DNA from: an uncultured bacterium
Lineage (GTDB): Bacteria; Planctomycetota; UBA1135; GCA-002686595
Reading direction: 5' to 3'
Assembly: GCA_937905825.1 (NCBI GenBank)
Contig: CALCXM010000032.1
Span: 1-63,374, forward strand
DNA length: 63,374 bases
Part shown: positions 46,244 to 55,255 of the stretch, piece after piece
Layout: each line of letters opens with the position of its first letter
Position numbering within the stretch: position 1 is the stretch's first letter
Program-made: the position numbers and the translations under genes
Notes under the pieces: model-generated
What the model saw: only the letters and a program-made list of their open reading frames with translations
What the model was told of the DNA's origin: nothing
Databases searched by the model: none

Positions 46244-46666
46244 ATGACTGAACTTCACCACCGCATCAAGGTCTTTGTCTATCGCCTCCAACACGGGAAG
46301 CCCCACTACCTGCTGCTACGCAAGGCCCTCGGGCTGAATCCCACCTGGGGCGTGCTCGATGGCGAGATCGGTTTTCACGAGCAGATCGAGACGGCCATTC
46401 ACCGTGAGGTTTGCGATGACATCGGATTGCCTGCAGAGCGCGGACCGATCGACCTCGCCATGCCCAAGCGTTGGGTGATCGGGGAAGAGGAGGTCATCGA
46501 GTGGCCCTACGGGTTCCAGACGCCGGGGCCGCGCAAAGAGCTGGTGCTCGACCAGCGTTGGTCCGACTACTGCTGGGCTGAATTTGGGGACGCCTATGCG
46601 CGCTTTCAGTTGGAGCTCGATCGGGCGGCGATCACCAGGCTGCACACGATCATTCTCGCGGCTTAG
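46244..46666 (+). CDS. Nudix hydrolase
   Basis: A 140-residue protein with a Nudix-box-like stretch near residues 41-63: G(x5)E(x7)REVxDDxGL, in which the usual EE is DD (REVCDDIGLP). It resembles dinucleoside polyphosphate or nucleotide-sugar pyrophosphohydrolases. ATG 46244 starts the first beta strand (HHRIKVFVYRL); the frame is open back to 46208. The conservative EE to DD replacement means activity should not be assumed. Confidence 0.75.
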   Translation: MTELHHRIKVFVYRLQHGKPHYLLLRKALGLNPTWGVLDGEIGFHEQIETAIHREVCDDIGLPAERGPIDLAMPKRWVIGEEEVIEWPYGFQTPGPRKELVLDQRWSDYCWAEFGDAYARFQLELDRAAITRLHTIILAA

Positions 46667-46704
46667 TCGCAAGCGGCTGCGCGCCTAGCTGGCTGTTGAG
46701 CAAG

Positions 46705-48744
46705 CTAGAACGAGCCCTGCAATCCGATCACGAGAGAGAGTCCGAGCTCTTGCACACCCTCCTCGAGGCCAATCGGACTCGCTAGGTAGTCCTCCCGGTC
46801 GAGTAGGTTCACAACCCGGAAGAAGGCCTCGAGGTTTCCGCCACCTGCTTCGAACTGCCGACCAACGTACAGGTCTGTGCGCCAGTACGTTCCGAGCTCT
46901 GTGTTGTTGAGGTAGCTGCCTACCCCCGGGAATTGCGCCGAAGTGAATCCGTCATAGACCACATTCAGCATGGAGACCGTCAGCCCCAAATCCGCGTCTC
47001 GCCAGTCCGTGAAGAGGTTGAGCATCTCGTTGGGGAACGACTGATAGAAAACCTCGTCCTCCGCTGGCTCGGTGATCTTGGCCTCCGCCCAGGTGTAGTT
47101 CGCGGCCACGCGCCAATGATCCCACTGATACTCGCCTTGCAGTTCGATCCCGATGGACTCCGCCTCGGCGGCGTTGCCCCATCTGCGTGCGGGTGTCCCG
47201 CCGGTTGGAATCCCCCGGATGCCATCCTTGAGTTGACCAAAGAAGGCGGTGAGTCCGTAGCTGGAACGCTCGGCATGTTGCAGCCAGATCAGCTCGTACG
47301 TGTCCACCTTCTCTGGCTTCAAGTCATCTCCACCGCCGATAACGATACCCGGGATCGAACTTTGTTCCGTGGTCGAGGGAGCCCTGAACGCGTTGCCGTA
47401 GAGCAGCTTGAGCGCGGAGCTGGGAGTTGGGTGGTGGACGACACCCAGGCGCGGGCTGACGTGCGCGCCAAAGTCTGAGTAGTAGTCGTAGCGGCCCCCA
47501 AAGAGGAAATGCCAGGAGCGCTCGTCAGTGGCCAAGTCGAATTGCCCGAAACCATTGAGGATGCTGCGCTCTTCACCGGAAGCCGGCAGCGCAGCAGCGG
47601 GCAGCAGGCCATTCCCGCTGAAATCGTTGCTCATCCAGTCGTAGCCCAGGCCCCCGACGAACTGCAAGTTCGAGTTCTTGAAGGGCTTCTTGATCTGCAC
47701 CTGGGCGCCAGCTCGGCGATCTTCGTAGACCTCGCCGGCCACCTGAACCGTGCTCGGGGTAATCGGCCCGGTGGCGTTCACTGGCCGAGACGTCACGCTA
47801 TCCACGTCGAGAAACCAGGCGCGCGTGACGAGGATGAGGTCCTTCGTCAGTTGATGTTCATTGGAGATCCGAAACAGGTCCTGACTTGCGTGAAAGTCCG
47901 ACTGAGTTCCGTTTAGGAAGCCGGCCGCGACCGACTCCGCGTACCCCGGAAAACCACTCCCGTCGTAGCTCATGTGGTGCCAAGCCAGCTCGGTCCCCTG
48001 GTGACGTAGCTTGGCCATCGTGTTCCAAGAGTCGGTCTCTCGTGCAGCTTCCGAGTCAACGGGAAGTGCGCTCCCGCTATCGGTGTACCGAAACGCCTGG
48101 GAGGCATCCGAGACTCGCCGGTTCGATCCGACGAAGGTCAGACGCCAGTCATCGTCCAGCCCGTGACTGACCCGAAAGCTTTCGGAGTGATAGCCGAAGG
48201 ATCCGGCCTCCACGCGCGACTCGATGACGTCTTGGTCAGGTGAGAAACTCTTGAGGGCAACCACACCGCCAAAAGCATCGGACCCGTAGATGGACGAGCC
48301 GGGCCCGCGCACGACCTCGATGGAGTCCAAAGTTTCGAGCGCAACGTCAGGGCTCGACCAGGCCGGCGACCCCAGACCGTAAACGTTGAGGGGAACCCCA
48401 TCGAGCAACATCGCGTAGCCATTGAATCCAACCGTGCTGGAGAATCCCCGGAAGGTAGGTACCTGAGTTCCTCCGTAGGAGTCCGTCACATAAACCCCTG
48501 GAATTCCCCGCAACGCATCCAATGTACGCTGGGCACCGAAGCGCTGCCAAACCTCGCGCTCGACCACCGTCACGGAGGCCCCAGCGTCGAGCACCGTGGC
48601 TTCGATCAGCGAAGGAGCGGTCACCACGCGAACGGCGAACAACTCTTCGAAGGGAAGGTCGAACAAATCGACCTCGTCCCCCTGCGGCATGCAGGGGATG
48701 ATCGCTAGCAGAAGACTGGTTCCGATGGGTAGGGCGATGTTCAT
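46705..48744 (-). CDS. TonB-dependent outer membrane receptor
   Basis: A 679-residue outer-membrane transporter with a signal peptide (MNIALPIGTSLLLAIIPCMP). The plug domain follows, with VTVVEREVWQRFGAQRTLDA, TFRGFSS and DSIEVVRGPGSSIYGSDAFG, all typical of BtuB/FepA-like plugs. The 22-stranded barrel then runs to the C-terminal strand LSLVIGLQGSF, ending in phenylalanine as expected. No TonB box can be pinned down with certainty; the substrate (cobalamin, siderophore or glycan) is not evident. This is the intact relative of the damaged copy at 14954-15514. Confidence 0.93.
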   Translation of the reverse strand: MNIALPIGTSLLLAIIPCMPQGDEVDLFDLPFEELFAVRVVTAPSLIEATVLDAGASVTVVEREVWQRFGAQRTLDALRGIPGVYVTDSYGGTQVPTFRGFSSTVGFNGYAMLLDGVPLNVYGLGSPAWSSPDVALETLDSIEVVRGPGSSIYGSDAFGGVVALKSFSPDQDVIESRVEAGSFGYHSESFRVSHGLDDDWRLTFVGSNRRVSDASQAFRYTDSGSALPVDSEAARETDSWNTMAKLRHQGTELAWHHMSYDGSGFPGYAESVAAGFLNGTQSDFHASQDLFRISNEHQLTKDLILVTRAWFLDVDSVTSRPVNATGPITPSTVQVAGEVYEDRRAGAQVQIKKPFKNSNLQFVGGLGYDWMSNDFSGNGLLPAAALPASGEERSILNGFGQFDLATDERSWHFLFGGRYDYYSDFGAHVSPRLGVVHHPTPSSALKLLYGNAFRAPSTTEQSSIPGIVIGGGDDLKPEKVDTYELIWLQHAERSSYGLTAFFGQLKDGIRGIPTGGTPARRWGNAAEAESIGIELQGEYQWDHWRVAANYTWAEAKITEPAEDEVFYQSFPNEMLNLFTDWRDADLGLTVSMLNVVYDGFTSAQFPGVGSYLNNTELGTYWRTDLYVGRQFEAGGGNLEAFFRVVNLLDREDYLASPIGLEEGVQELGLSLVIGLQGSF

Positions 48745-48803
48745 GGCACGCTTCGTGTCCTAACTCGTCGCCCAAGTCTAATCAGTTCCGAACCAGAATT
48801 GGA

Positions 48804-48838
48804 ACGCTCCGCAGACCTTCTGAAATCCTGCGGAGCGT
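48804..48838 (-). terminator. hairpin terminator after the DUF1501 gene
   Basis: ACGCTCCGCAG (48804-48814) and CTGCGGAGCGT (48828-48838) form an 11-bp perfect stem with a 13-base loop. It lies about 60 bases after the DUF1501 stop and before the TonB receptor start, on the minus strand. The following sequence (TCCAATTCTGG) is only mildly T-rich. Confidence 0.6.
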
Positions 48839-48896
48839 GTTCCTCCATCTGATTCGTGCGCGCACCGGCTCGAGTCCGGCAAGGATCTCCCTCGAG

Positions 48897-50078
48897 CTAG
48901 ACGAAAGGTAAGGAATCGTATTTCGCCCCGAGGATCCCTGCAGCGTCCGCTCCCATCCATTCCAAGGCGGTCGCGTACAAGCGGCGGAAGTCCAAGTTGT
49001 AGGCAAGGTCGCCGTTGTCGAGTTCCGTGAGCGACGGGTGCTCGCCGAATAACCCACCTTTGACGGGGGTTCCGAGGGCCAAGGCCACGCCGGCCTTGCC
49101 GTGATCCGTCCCGCGCGATCCGTTCTCCTGGGCCCGGCGACCGAACTCGGAGGTCACGAGCACCAGGGTCTCGCGGCCCGCCTGGGAACGCTCCAAATCC
49201 GCAAGGAAGCCTTGAAGCGCGTTGTCCAAGATCCCCAGGGCATTGCTGTGATCAAAGCGCTGATCCGCATGAGTGTCAAAGCCTCGGAAGGTCGCAGAGA
49301 TCACGCGGCTACCCATCCCTGCGTGAATCAGCGCCGCGGCGGCCCGCATGCTTCGCGAGGACTCGTGGGTCGGGTACTCAACGGGGGTTTCGTAGCGCTG
49401 GAGCACATCGAGGATCCGCGCGGAGGAGCTCTTGGCATTGGTCATCACGCGCCGCAAACGGTCGAGGGTCGACCCCTTGCCGCCGCGTTCCGTGGCGTCG
49501 AGGCTGGCCTCTGCGTCCCCGTCCCCAAGCCAACGGTAGGTGTCCGGGGAGCGGAAGATCACCGGCGGATGGGTCGATGACTGCAGGGAGTAGGGCTCCT
49601 CATTCCCAATGTGAATCGAGAGCTCCGGCAAGGTCGAATCGGGAAAGCGCTGCTCGCAGAGACGGCCGAGCCAGCCATCGTTGCCAGCGCGCCCGCGCAG
49701 GTCAGCTGTGTGCCAGATCTCCCGGGACTTGAAGTGCGACTTGTTCGGGTTCGGATAGCCGATGCCTTGAAAGACTGCAACCTCGCCCTTGTTGAAGCGT
49801 TTGGAGACTTCGGTGAGATCCTTGTGGAAACCGCGATACTCATCGACCTTGTGCAAAGTCTCCGGCTTCCAGGCCGTGCCCTTGCGCAGTTTGTAGTACT
49901 CGTCGTCCCCGTAGGGCACGAGCGTCGACAAGCCATCGTTGCCACCGCGGAGTTCTAGGACGACCAGGGTTCGCTCGTTGGAAGATTGTGCGAAAGGCCA
50001 AGGGCGGGTTCCGGCGCTGAGGAGGCGCGAGCCTCCAACCATAGCCAGGCCACTCGAAAGAAAGGATCGACGGTTCAT
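48897..50078 (-). CDS. DUF1501 protein (secreted, Tat-like signal)
   Basis: A 393-residue protein of the DUF1501 family, related to sulfatases/alkaline phosphatases and abundant in Planctomycetes. The N-terminus MNRRSFLSSGLAMVGGSRLL resembles a twin-arginine leader (NRRSFLSSG). Core motifs include LVVLELRGGNDGLSTLVPYG, RVISATFRGFDTHADQRFDHS and VLVTSEFGRRAQENGSRGTDHG. The gene starts 17 bases after the DUF1800 stop; the two families occur together widely, which suggests they cooperate in an exported process that is still undefined. Confidence 0.93.
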   Translation of the reverse strand: MNRRSFLSSGLAMVGGSRLLSAGTRPWPFAQSSNERTLVVLELRGGNDGLSTLVPYGDDEYYKLRKGTAWKPETLHKVDEYRGFHKDLTEVSKRFNKGEVAVFQGIGYPNPNKSHFKSREIWHTADLRGRAGNDGWLGRLCEQRFPDSTLPELSIHIGNEEPYSLQSSTHPPVIFRSPDTYRWLGDGDAEASLDATERGGKGSTLDRLRRVMTNAKSSSARILDVLQRYETPVEYPTHESSRSMRAAAALIHAGMGSRVISATFRGFDTHADQRFDHSNALGILDNALQGFLADLERSQAGRETLVLVTSEFGRRAQENGSRGTDHGKAGVALALGTPVKGGLFGEHPSLTELDNGDLAYNLDFRRLYATALEWMGADAAGILGAKYDSLPFV

Positions 50079-50094
50079 GGTTCTGTTCTCCGCT

Positions 50095-51867
50095 TTAGAG
50101 CAGCTGAGCTTCGGGCAGGCTGAGGATCAAGTGGGCCAGGCGTCGCAAGATGTCCTCGGCGACTTCGGGCTGAGAGAGGAACGCGTCCTCGGTAAGACCG
50201 GCGGCAACGCGCTCGCCAGTGAAGTAGGTCAAGACACGCTGGTGGGTGTCGGCCGGTGGCGTGATCGCGAGCAGGCTGTCCAGCATCACCTCGACGACCT
50301 GCAGGTCCGTAGCGATCTTCGCTCGGTTCAAGCGATGACTCAGGTTCAAGCTCGGTCGATAGGACTTGCCGAGGGCGCGCACGAGCTCGGCGAACTCTTT
50401 GGGAATCTTGGTGCGGGTGGCCATCGCCTCGGAGGTCGACTGCATGCTGTCGCCGTCCTCCATGGTCTCTCCCATCGAGTCCCCCATGCTGTCCTCCATC
50501 GAGTCCTGCATGTCGTCCTCCATGGAAGCCTCCCGGGAACCTCTCGGCTCGGGCTTGCGCGCAGGGCCTCGCTCGGCAAGCGGGTCCACCTCTTCGCCCA
50601 AGGGCAGGAAGGTGTCCTCCAAGTGAATCGTGCCAAGCATCAACCCCATCGTGTTGCCGCGACCAAGCAGCGACCCCGTGTGAATCCAGGCTTCGCCTTC
50701 GTCCCAACCTTTCACGCTGGGTGGATCGAACAGCTCCTGGCCCAAGTCCGCAGCGGCCAAGTACAAGAACTGAGAATCCAAGTCCAAGTCAAGCCGGCGG
50801 GTGGAGCCGACGAAGTAGTCGACGGGGCTCGCCACCCGAGCAGCCAGAGCTTCCTCGCGGTAGAAGCGTGGGTCGAGCAGCAGCTTGTTCAGGAACGGCT
50901 TCAGCTCGTACTTGCTGCGCGCCAGGAAGCCGGCGTACTCCGTGAGCCGCAACTCGTCGGGCTTGACCCCTTCAAAGTAGATTAGCAGGCGGCCGGCGAT
51001 GTAGCGCGAGCAAGCGGTCTGGCGCAGCAGAATGCCCACCACCTCACGGGCCTTGAATTTGCCCCGCTCACCAAGAATGACCTTGGTGCCCCCGTCATGA
51101 TCCTTCTTCGAGAAACGATAGTTCCCCAGCTTGTCCCGGAACTCGCCCGTCAACGCCCGGGCCACTTCCTTGATGTCCTGCTCCGTGTACTGGCCTTCCC
51201 CGAGGCTGAAGAGTTCCATCAGTTCGCGAGCTAAGTTCTCGTTGGGAGCACTCTTCTTGTTCTTGTCGTTGTCCAAGTACAGGATCATCGCGGGATCTTT
51301 GACGATCCCGTTCAACAGCTCGCCGTAGTTGCCCAGAGCACCCTTCCGCAGCTTGCGATGCTGCTCGATCATGTCGTAGGAGCGCTTGACCGTCGAGTGA
51401 GCCGTGGCGAACAAGCCATGCCAAAAGAGCGTCATGCGATCGCGTAAGGGATCGTCACCCTCCACCATTCGGTCGATCCACCATTCGGTGTAGAGCTTCA
51501 GCTGCGCACGATCGTTCTTGCTGCGAATTGCTTTGGCGCGGCGCTGTTCCTGGCGGCTCACACCCTCGGGCAAATCGTAGTCCTGCATGCTGCCCTGCTC
51601 GTAGTACGGAGGCTCCACGAAGCGACCGCCCTTCAGCAGATTCTCCACAACCTCCTCCGGAGCCATGCGCAGGGCACGCTCGATTTCCTTGGGCCGCGCC
51701 CCAAAACCGGCGCGATTGAAGAGGTGCTCGACCGTCTCAGCGGTCCACGGAATGCGGGTCTCTTGGACGAGGGAACTTGCCTCCACAGCAGTGGACCCCA
51801 CGAGGGGTTCTCCGGTGGGCTGCAGGGGGGCGACAAGGCCCCAGACGAGTAGGCTGTATAGCTTCAT
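50095..51867 (-). CDS. DUF1800 protein with Met/Asp-rich insert
   Basis: A 590-residue exported protein. Family strings: VEHLFNRAGFGARPKEIERA, RMTLFWHGLFATAHSTVKRS, NENLARELMELFSLGEGQYT and FDPPSVKGWDEGEAWIHTGS. It has an N-terminal signal-like segment (MKLYSLLVWGLVAPLQP). Residues about 447-482 form an unusual insert with repeated MxDxM units (DDMQDSMEDSMGDSMG) just before the C-terminal helices; I know of no such insert in this family. It lies upstream of DUF1501 in one operon. Molecular function is unknown. Confidence 0.92.
   Translation of the reverse strand: MKLYSLLVWGLVAPLQPTGEPLVGSTAVEASSLVQETRIPWTAETVEHLFNRAGFGARPKEIERALRMAPEEVVENLLKGGRFVEPPYYEQGSMQDYDLPEGVSRQEQRRAKAIRSKNDRAQLKLYTEWWIDRMVEGDDPLRDRMTLFWHGLFATAHSTVKRSYDMIEQHRKLRKGALGNYGELLNGIVKDPAMILYLDNDKNKKSAPNENLARELMELFSLGEGQYTEQDIKEVARALTGEFRDKLGNYRFSKKDHDGGTKVILGERGKFKAREVVGILLRQTACSRYIAGRLLIYFEGVKPDELRLTEYAGFLARSKYELKPFLNKLLLDPRFYREEALAARVASPVDYFVGSTRRLDLDLDSQFLYLAAADLGQELFDPPSVKGWDEGEAWIHTGSLLGRGNTMGLMLGTIHLEDTFLPLGEEVDPLAERGPARKPEPRGSREASMEDDMQDSMEDSMGDSMGETMEDGDSMQSTSEAMATRTKIPKEFAELVRALGKSYRPSLNLSHRLNRAKIATDLQVVEVMLDSLLAITPPADTHQRVLTYFTGERVAAGLTEDAFLSQPEVAEDILRRLAHLILSLPEAQLL
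50422..50529 (-). repeat. Met/Asp/Ser-rich in-frame repeat within the DUF1800 gene
   Basis: The minus strand carries about nine near-copies of a 12-base unit related to GAC-TCC-ATG-GAG, encoding EDSM, GDSM, GETM and similar units over about 36 residues. The units are imperfect, so the array has diverged after tandem expansion. Methionine and acidic pairs are often metal-binding in other proteins; that is inference here. Confidence 0.7.
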
Positions 51868-52043
51868 TTGGTTCTCTTCGTTCGGTGTTTCCAGTGCGCG
51901 GGGGACGGGGCGAAACAGGCCCAGCGGCCCCTAGTTTCGCTGATTCCGAGTTCTCTGCTGTAGCCGCTAGTCCCTATCGGCCATTACCCCGTATCTTGCT
52001 TTCCACCAATCGACCGTCCACAGCACAATCCTCATCGACTGCC

Positions 52044-52502
52044 ATGAAACGCACCCTGAGCACCCTATCCGTCCTGCTTTTGAGCTTCCTCGCCGCCTGC
52101 GCTAGCTACGAATTGCCCGCCGGAACCCCCATTGGAGAGACGATGGAGGCAGACGCGATCTACAACTTCTCCGTGGTCGACGCGACCCCCGCGAACTTCT
52201 TCAACCGCACCGTCTTGGTCGAAGCCAAGGTCGTCAGCGTCTGCAAGAAAGCCGGCTGCTGGATGCAGATCGAGGACGAGGGCAAGACCGCTCTGGTGCG
52301 CTGGGAGACCGGCTGCGGCGGTCAGTACACGTTTCCGATGGAAGCCATCGGCAAGCGAGTCGTGATCCAAGGCTCCTTCTACCCGAAGGAGTTGACCGAG
52401 GACGACCGCGCGCACATGGAAGAAGAAGCGGGCACCAAGCTCGACATTCGCGCCGATCCCTATGAGTTCAACGCTTCCTCCGTCATGATCCTGAACAAGT
52501 AA
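52044..52502 (+). CDS. DUF4920 lipoprotein
   Basis: A 152-residue protein with a lipoprotein signal (SVLLLSFLAAC at about residue 19). The mature part has the DUF4920 OB-like core VVDATPANFFNRTVLVEAKV and the conserved VCKKAGCWMQIEDEG, followed by a single cysteine in ETGCGG. The family is periplasmic and of unknown function; cysteines may bind metal. It lies 73 bases upstream of the UbiD-family gene on the same strand. Confidence 0.85.
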   Translation: MKRTLSTLSVLLLSFLAACASYELPAGTPIGETMEADAIYNFSVVDATPANFFNRTVLVEAKVVSVCKKAGCWMQIEDEGKTALVRWETGCGGQYTFPMEAIGKRVVIQGSFYPKELTEDDRAHMEEEAGTKLDIRADPYEFNASSVMILNK

Positions 52503-52575
52503 GCGAGCGACGCGCTCCCCCGGGCCGACTCAGGCCCGAGCGCAAGCCCTCCACGAGACCAAGCATCTGTCGTCG

Positions 52576-54396
52576 ATGAAAGGCAACGAATTGGCCCAAG
52601 TAGCCCCCCGCAACCTCCGCCAGTTCCTCGACACCCTGCGCGAGAATCGGGAGCTTGTGCAGATCGATGCGCGGGTCTCGTCGGACCTCGAGATCGCCGA
52701 GATCCACCGCAGGGTCATCGCCGCTGGTGGTCCCGCCCTGCTCTTCAAGAATGTCGAGGGGGCGGACTTTCCCCTGGTCACCAACCTCTACGGCACCAAG
52801 CGGCGCGTGGACCTGGCGTTTGGGTCACGGCCCGGGGAGGTCATCGCGCAGGTGGCCAAGCTTCCGGAAGAGCTCATGCCGCCAAGCGTCAGCGGTCTGT
52901 GGCAGAAGCGCGGACTGTTCGGCTCCCTCGCCAAGGTGGGAATGCGACGTTCGATGCGCGGGCCCATCCTGGATCACGTGCAACGCGATCCAAAACTCAC
53001 GCGCCTGCCCGCGCTCAAGACATGGCAAAGGGATGGAGGACCTTTCATCACCTTGCCGCTGGTCTACACCGAGCACCCCGAGACCGGCGGGCACAACTTA
53101 GGCATGTACCGTGCCCAGATTTATGACGACAGATCCTGTGGGGCGCACATTCAAATCCACCGGGGAGCGGGCTTTCACCTGGCCGCCGCTGCCGAGCGCC
53201 AGGAAGATCTACCGGTCAACTTGCTGGTGGGTGGACCGCCCGCTTTGACGCTCTCCGCCATCGCTCCCCTGCCCGAGAACGTGCCGGAGCTTTTGCTCAC
53301 GAGTTTGATGATCGGTGGCAGGCTGCCCCTTTCGAAGAACCCCGTCGGACCTTTGCCCTTGGTCAGCGAAGCGGAGTTCGCGATCGTTGGCACAATCTCG
53401 CCGAGCGAACGCAAGCCCGAAGGTCCCTTTGGGGATCACTATGGCTACTACTCGGAAGTGCACGACTTCCCCGTCTTGCGAGCGGACGCTCTGCTGCACC
53501 GTCGGGACGCGATCTTGCCCGCAACGGTGGTGGGCAAGCCGCGCCAGGAAGACTTCTTCATCGGGGACTACTTGCAGGAGTTGCTATCGCCGCTCTTCCC
53601 CTTGGTGATGCCAGCGGTGCGCGACCTTTGGAGTTACGGGGAGACGGGCTATCACTCCCTGTCGGCAGCCGTTGTTCACGAACGCTACAAGCGCGAAGCG
53701 ATGGTCAGTGCCTTCCGCATTCTCGGCGAAGGCCAGTTGTCCTTGACCAAGTTTCTCTTGCTGGTGGACAAGCCGATCGACTTGAAGGACTTCCGCGCGG
53801 TGCTGCAACACATCCTGGAGCGCGCCGATTTCAGGACCGACCTGTTCATCTTCGCCAACCTCTCCATGGACACGCTCGACTATGCGGGCCCGCGTTTGAA
53901 CGAAGGCAGCAAGGGAGTCTTGATTGGGATCGGCGAGGCGCGCCGCAAGCTACCTGAGCAGTTCGTTGGCAACCCCCAAGGGGTTCAAGACGTGCGTGTG
54001 TTCTGTCCTGGATGCCTGGTCGTTCAGGCGCAAGCGCATGGCGCGGAGCCCGACGCCGGCGCGCGCCTGGCAAAGGACCCAGCCTTCGCGGATTGGCCCA
54101 TGATCGTGCTGACTGACGACGCGGAACGCGCCACACGCTCGACGGTCAACTTCCTTTGGAGCACCTTCACGCGTTTCGATCCGGCCGCCGACCTTCACGG
54201 CCGGGAAACGAACCTCGTGCACAACCAAGCCAGCTTGGAACCGCCGATCGTGATCGATGCGCGCATGAAGGCGCCCTATCCCGAGGAGTTGTTCTGCGAC
54301 GAGGAGACCTCCGCAAAGGTCTCTGCACGCTGGAAAGAGTACTTCCCCTACACTGATGTGGAGATGGGAGACGCGGAGCGCGGGCATCTCGACTGA
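52576..54396 (+). CDS. UbiD-family decarboxylase
   Basis: A 606-residue prenylated-FMN-dependent decarboxylase. Landmarks are LRQFLDTLRENRELVQIDA at the N-terminus, the Mn/phosphate-binding RAQIYDDRSCGAHIQIHRGA region and PEGPFGDHYGYYSE near 284, which carries the catalytic glutamate of the E-R-E set. The protein is longer than E. coli UbiD (about 497), as in menaquinone-type homologues. With complex I lacking its NADH module, a quinone role is attractive, but phenolic-acid decarboxylation is equally possible. No ubiX gene is in the window. Confidence 0.9.
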   Translation: MKGNELAQVAPRNLRQFLDTLRENRELVQIDARVSSDLEIAEIHRRVIAAGGPALLFKNVEGADFPLVTNLYGTKRRVDLAFGSRPGEVIAQVAKLPEELMPPSVSGLWQKRGLFGSLAKVGMRRSMRGPILDHVQRDPKLTRLPALKTWQRDGGPFITLPLVYTEHPETGGHNLGMYRAQIYDDRSCGAHIQIHRGAGFHLAAAAERQEDLPVNLLVGGPPALTLSAIAPLPENVPELLLTSLMIGGRLPLSKNPVGPLPLVSEAEFAIVGTISPSERKPEGPFGDHYGYYSEVHDFPVLRADALLHRRDAILPATVVGKPRQEDFFIGDYLQELLSPLFPLVMPAVRDLWSYGETGYHSLSAAVVHERYKREAMVSAFRILGEGQLSLTKFLLLVDKPIDLKDFRAVLQHILERADFRTDLFIFANLSMDTLDYAGPRLNEGSKGVLIGIGEARRKLPEQFVGNPQGVQDVRVFCPGCLVVQAQAHGAEPDAGARLAKDPAFADWPMIVLTDDAERATRSTVNFLWSTFTRFDPAADLHGRETNLVHNQASLEPPIVIDARMKAPYPEELFCDEETSAKVSARWKEYFPYTDVEMGDAERGHLD

Positions 54397-54460
54397 GAAC
54401 TCAGTCACAACCCGCGGCGCCCTCGGTATCTTTGCGAACCTTCAACCAAAATTGGATGCC

Positions 54461-55252
54461 ATGAGACGACGAACCCTACTGCTGATGACCTTGCTGCTTC
54501 CCACTCTCCTTGGAGCACGAGAGCCAGGTGCAGAGTTTGACAAGAGTCACGAGAGCTGGAGCACCCTCCTCAAAGCGCACATGGTGGGGAGCAAGGTCAA
54601 GTACGCTGCCCTCAAAGAAGACCGCGCAGACCTCGACCTCTACGTGAAGGATCTTGGGACGGTCACCCTCGCGGAGTTCGACAAGTGGTCACGGGGCGAC
54701 AAGTACGCCTTCTGGATCAATGCCTACAACGCCTTCACGGTGCAACTGATTGTCGACCACTATCCGTTGAAGAGCATCACGGACATCAAGAAGGACGGCA
54801 AGGATGCCTGGAACTCGCCGCTCGCTCCATTGGGACATCTGGCTCCAAAGTTGAAGCGCGCGCGCCTGACCTTGAACGACATCGAGAACGAGATCCTACG
54901 TCCGACCTACAAGGATCCGCGCATCCACGCGGCGGTCAATTGCGCGGCGATCAGTTGTCCGCCCTTGGCCCCCGAAGCTTTTCGAGCAGAGGACCTAGAG
55001 AAGCAGCTCAACCGTCAAACTGACGCTTGGCTCGCGGACAAGACTCGCAACCAGTTCGACAAGAAGGATGGCCGAGTCAAGCTCTCAAAGATCTTTGAGT
55101 GGTACGCGGATGACTTCAAACTAGGGGGCAGGGGCCCTGCCATGTGGCTCGCGAAGAACGCTCCTCGTGAGCATCGCGAGTGGCTGGCCACCGGCGACGT
55201 GAAGGTCGAGTACCTCGAGTACGACTGGAAGCTCAACGACGCGAGCCGCTGA
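54461..55252 (+). CDS. DUF547 exported protein
   Basis: A 263-residue protein with a signal peptide (RRRTLLLMTLLLPTLLGA). The DUF547 signature is clear: DKYAFWINAYNAFTVQLIVD, then the hallmark PRIHAAVNCAAISCPPLAPE, followed by VKLSKIFEWYADDF. DUF547 proteins have a papain-like/transglutaminase-like fold in some members, but activity is not established. The frame is open to 54356, overlapping the preceding gene; ATG 54461 is chosen as it opens the signal peptide. Confidence 0.9.
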   Translation: MRRRTLLLMTLLLPTLLGAREPGAEFDKSHESWSTLLKAHMVGSKVKYAALKEDRADLDLYVKDLGTVTLAEFDKWSRGDKYAFWINAYNAFTVQLIVDHYPLKSITDIKKDGKDAWNSPLAPLGHLAPKLKRARLTLNDIENEILRPTYKDPRIHAAVNCAAISCPPLAPEAFRAEDLEKQLNRQTDAWLADKTRNQFDKKDGRVKLSKIFEWYADDFKLGGRGPAMWLAKNAPREHREWLATGDVKVEYLEYDWKLNDASR

Positions 55253-55255
55253 GTC

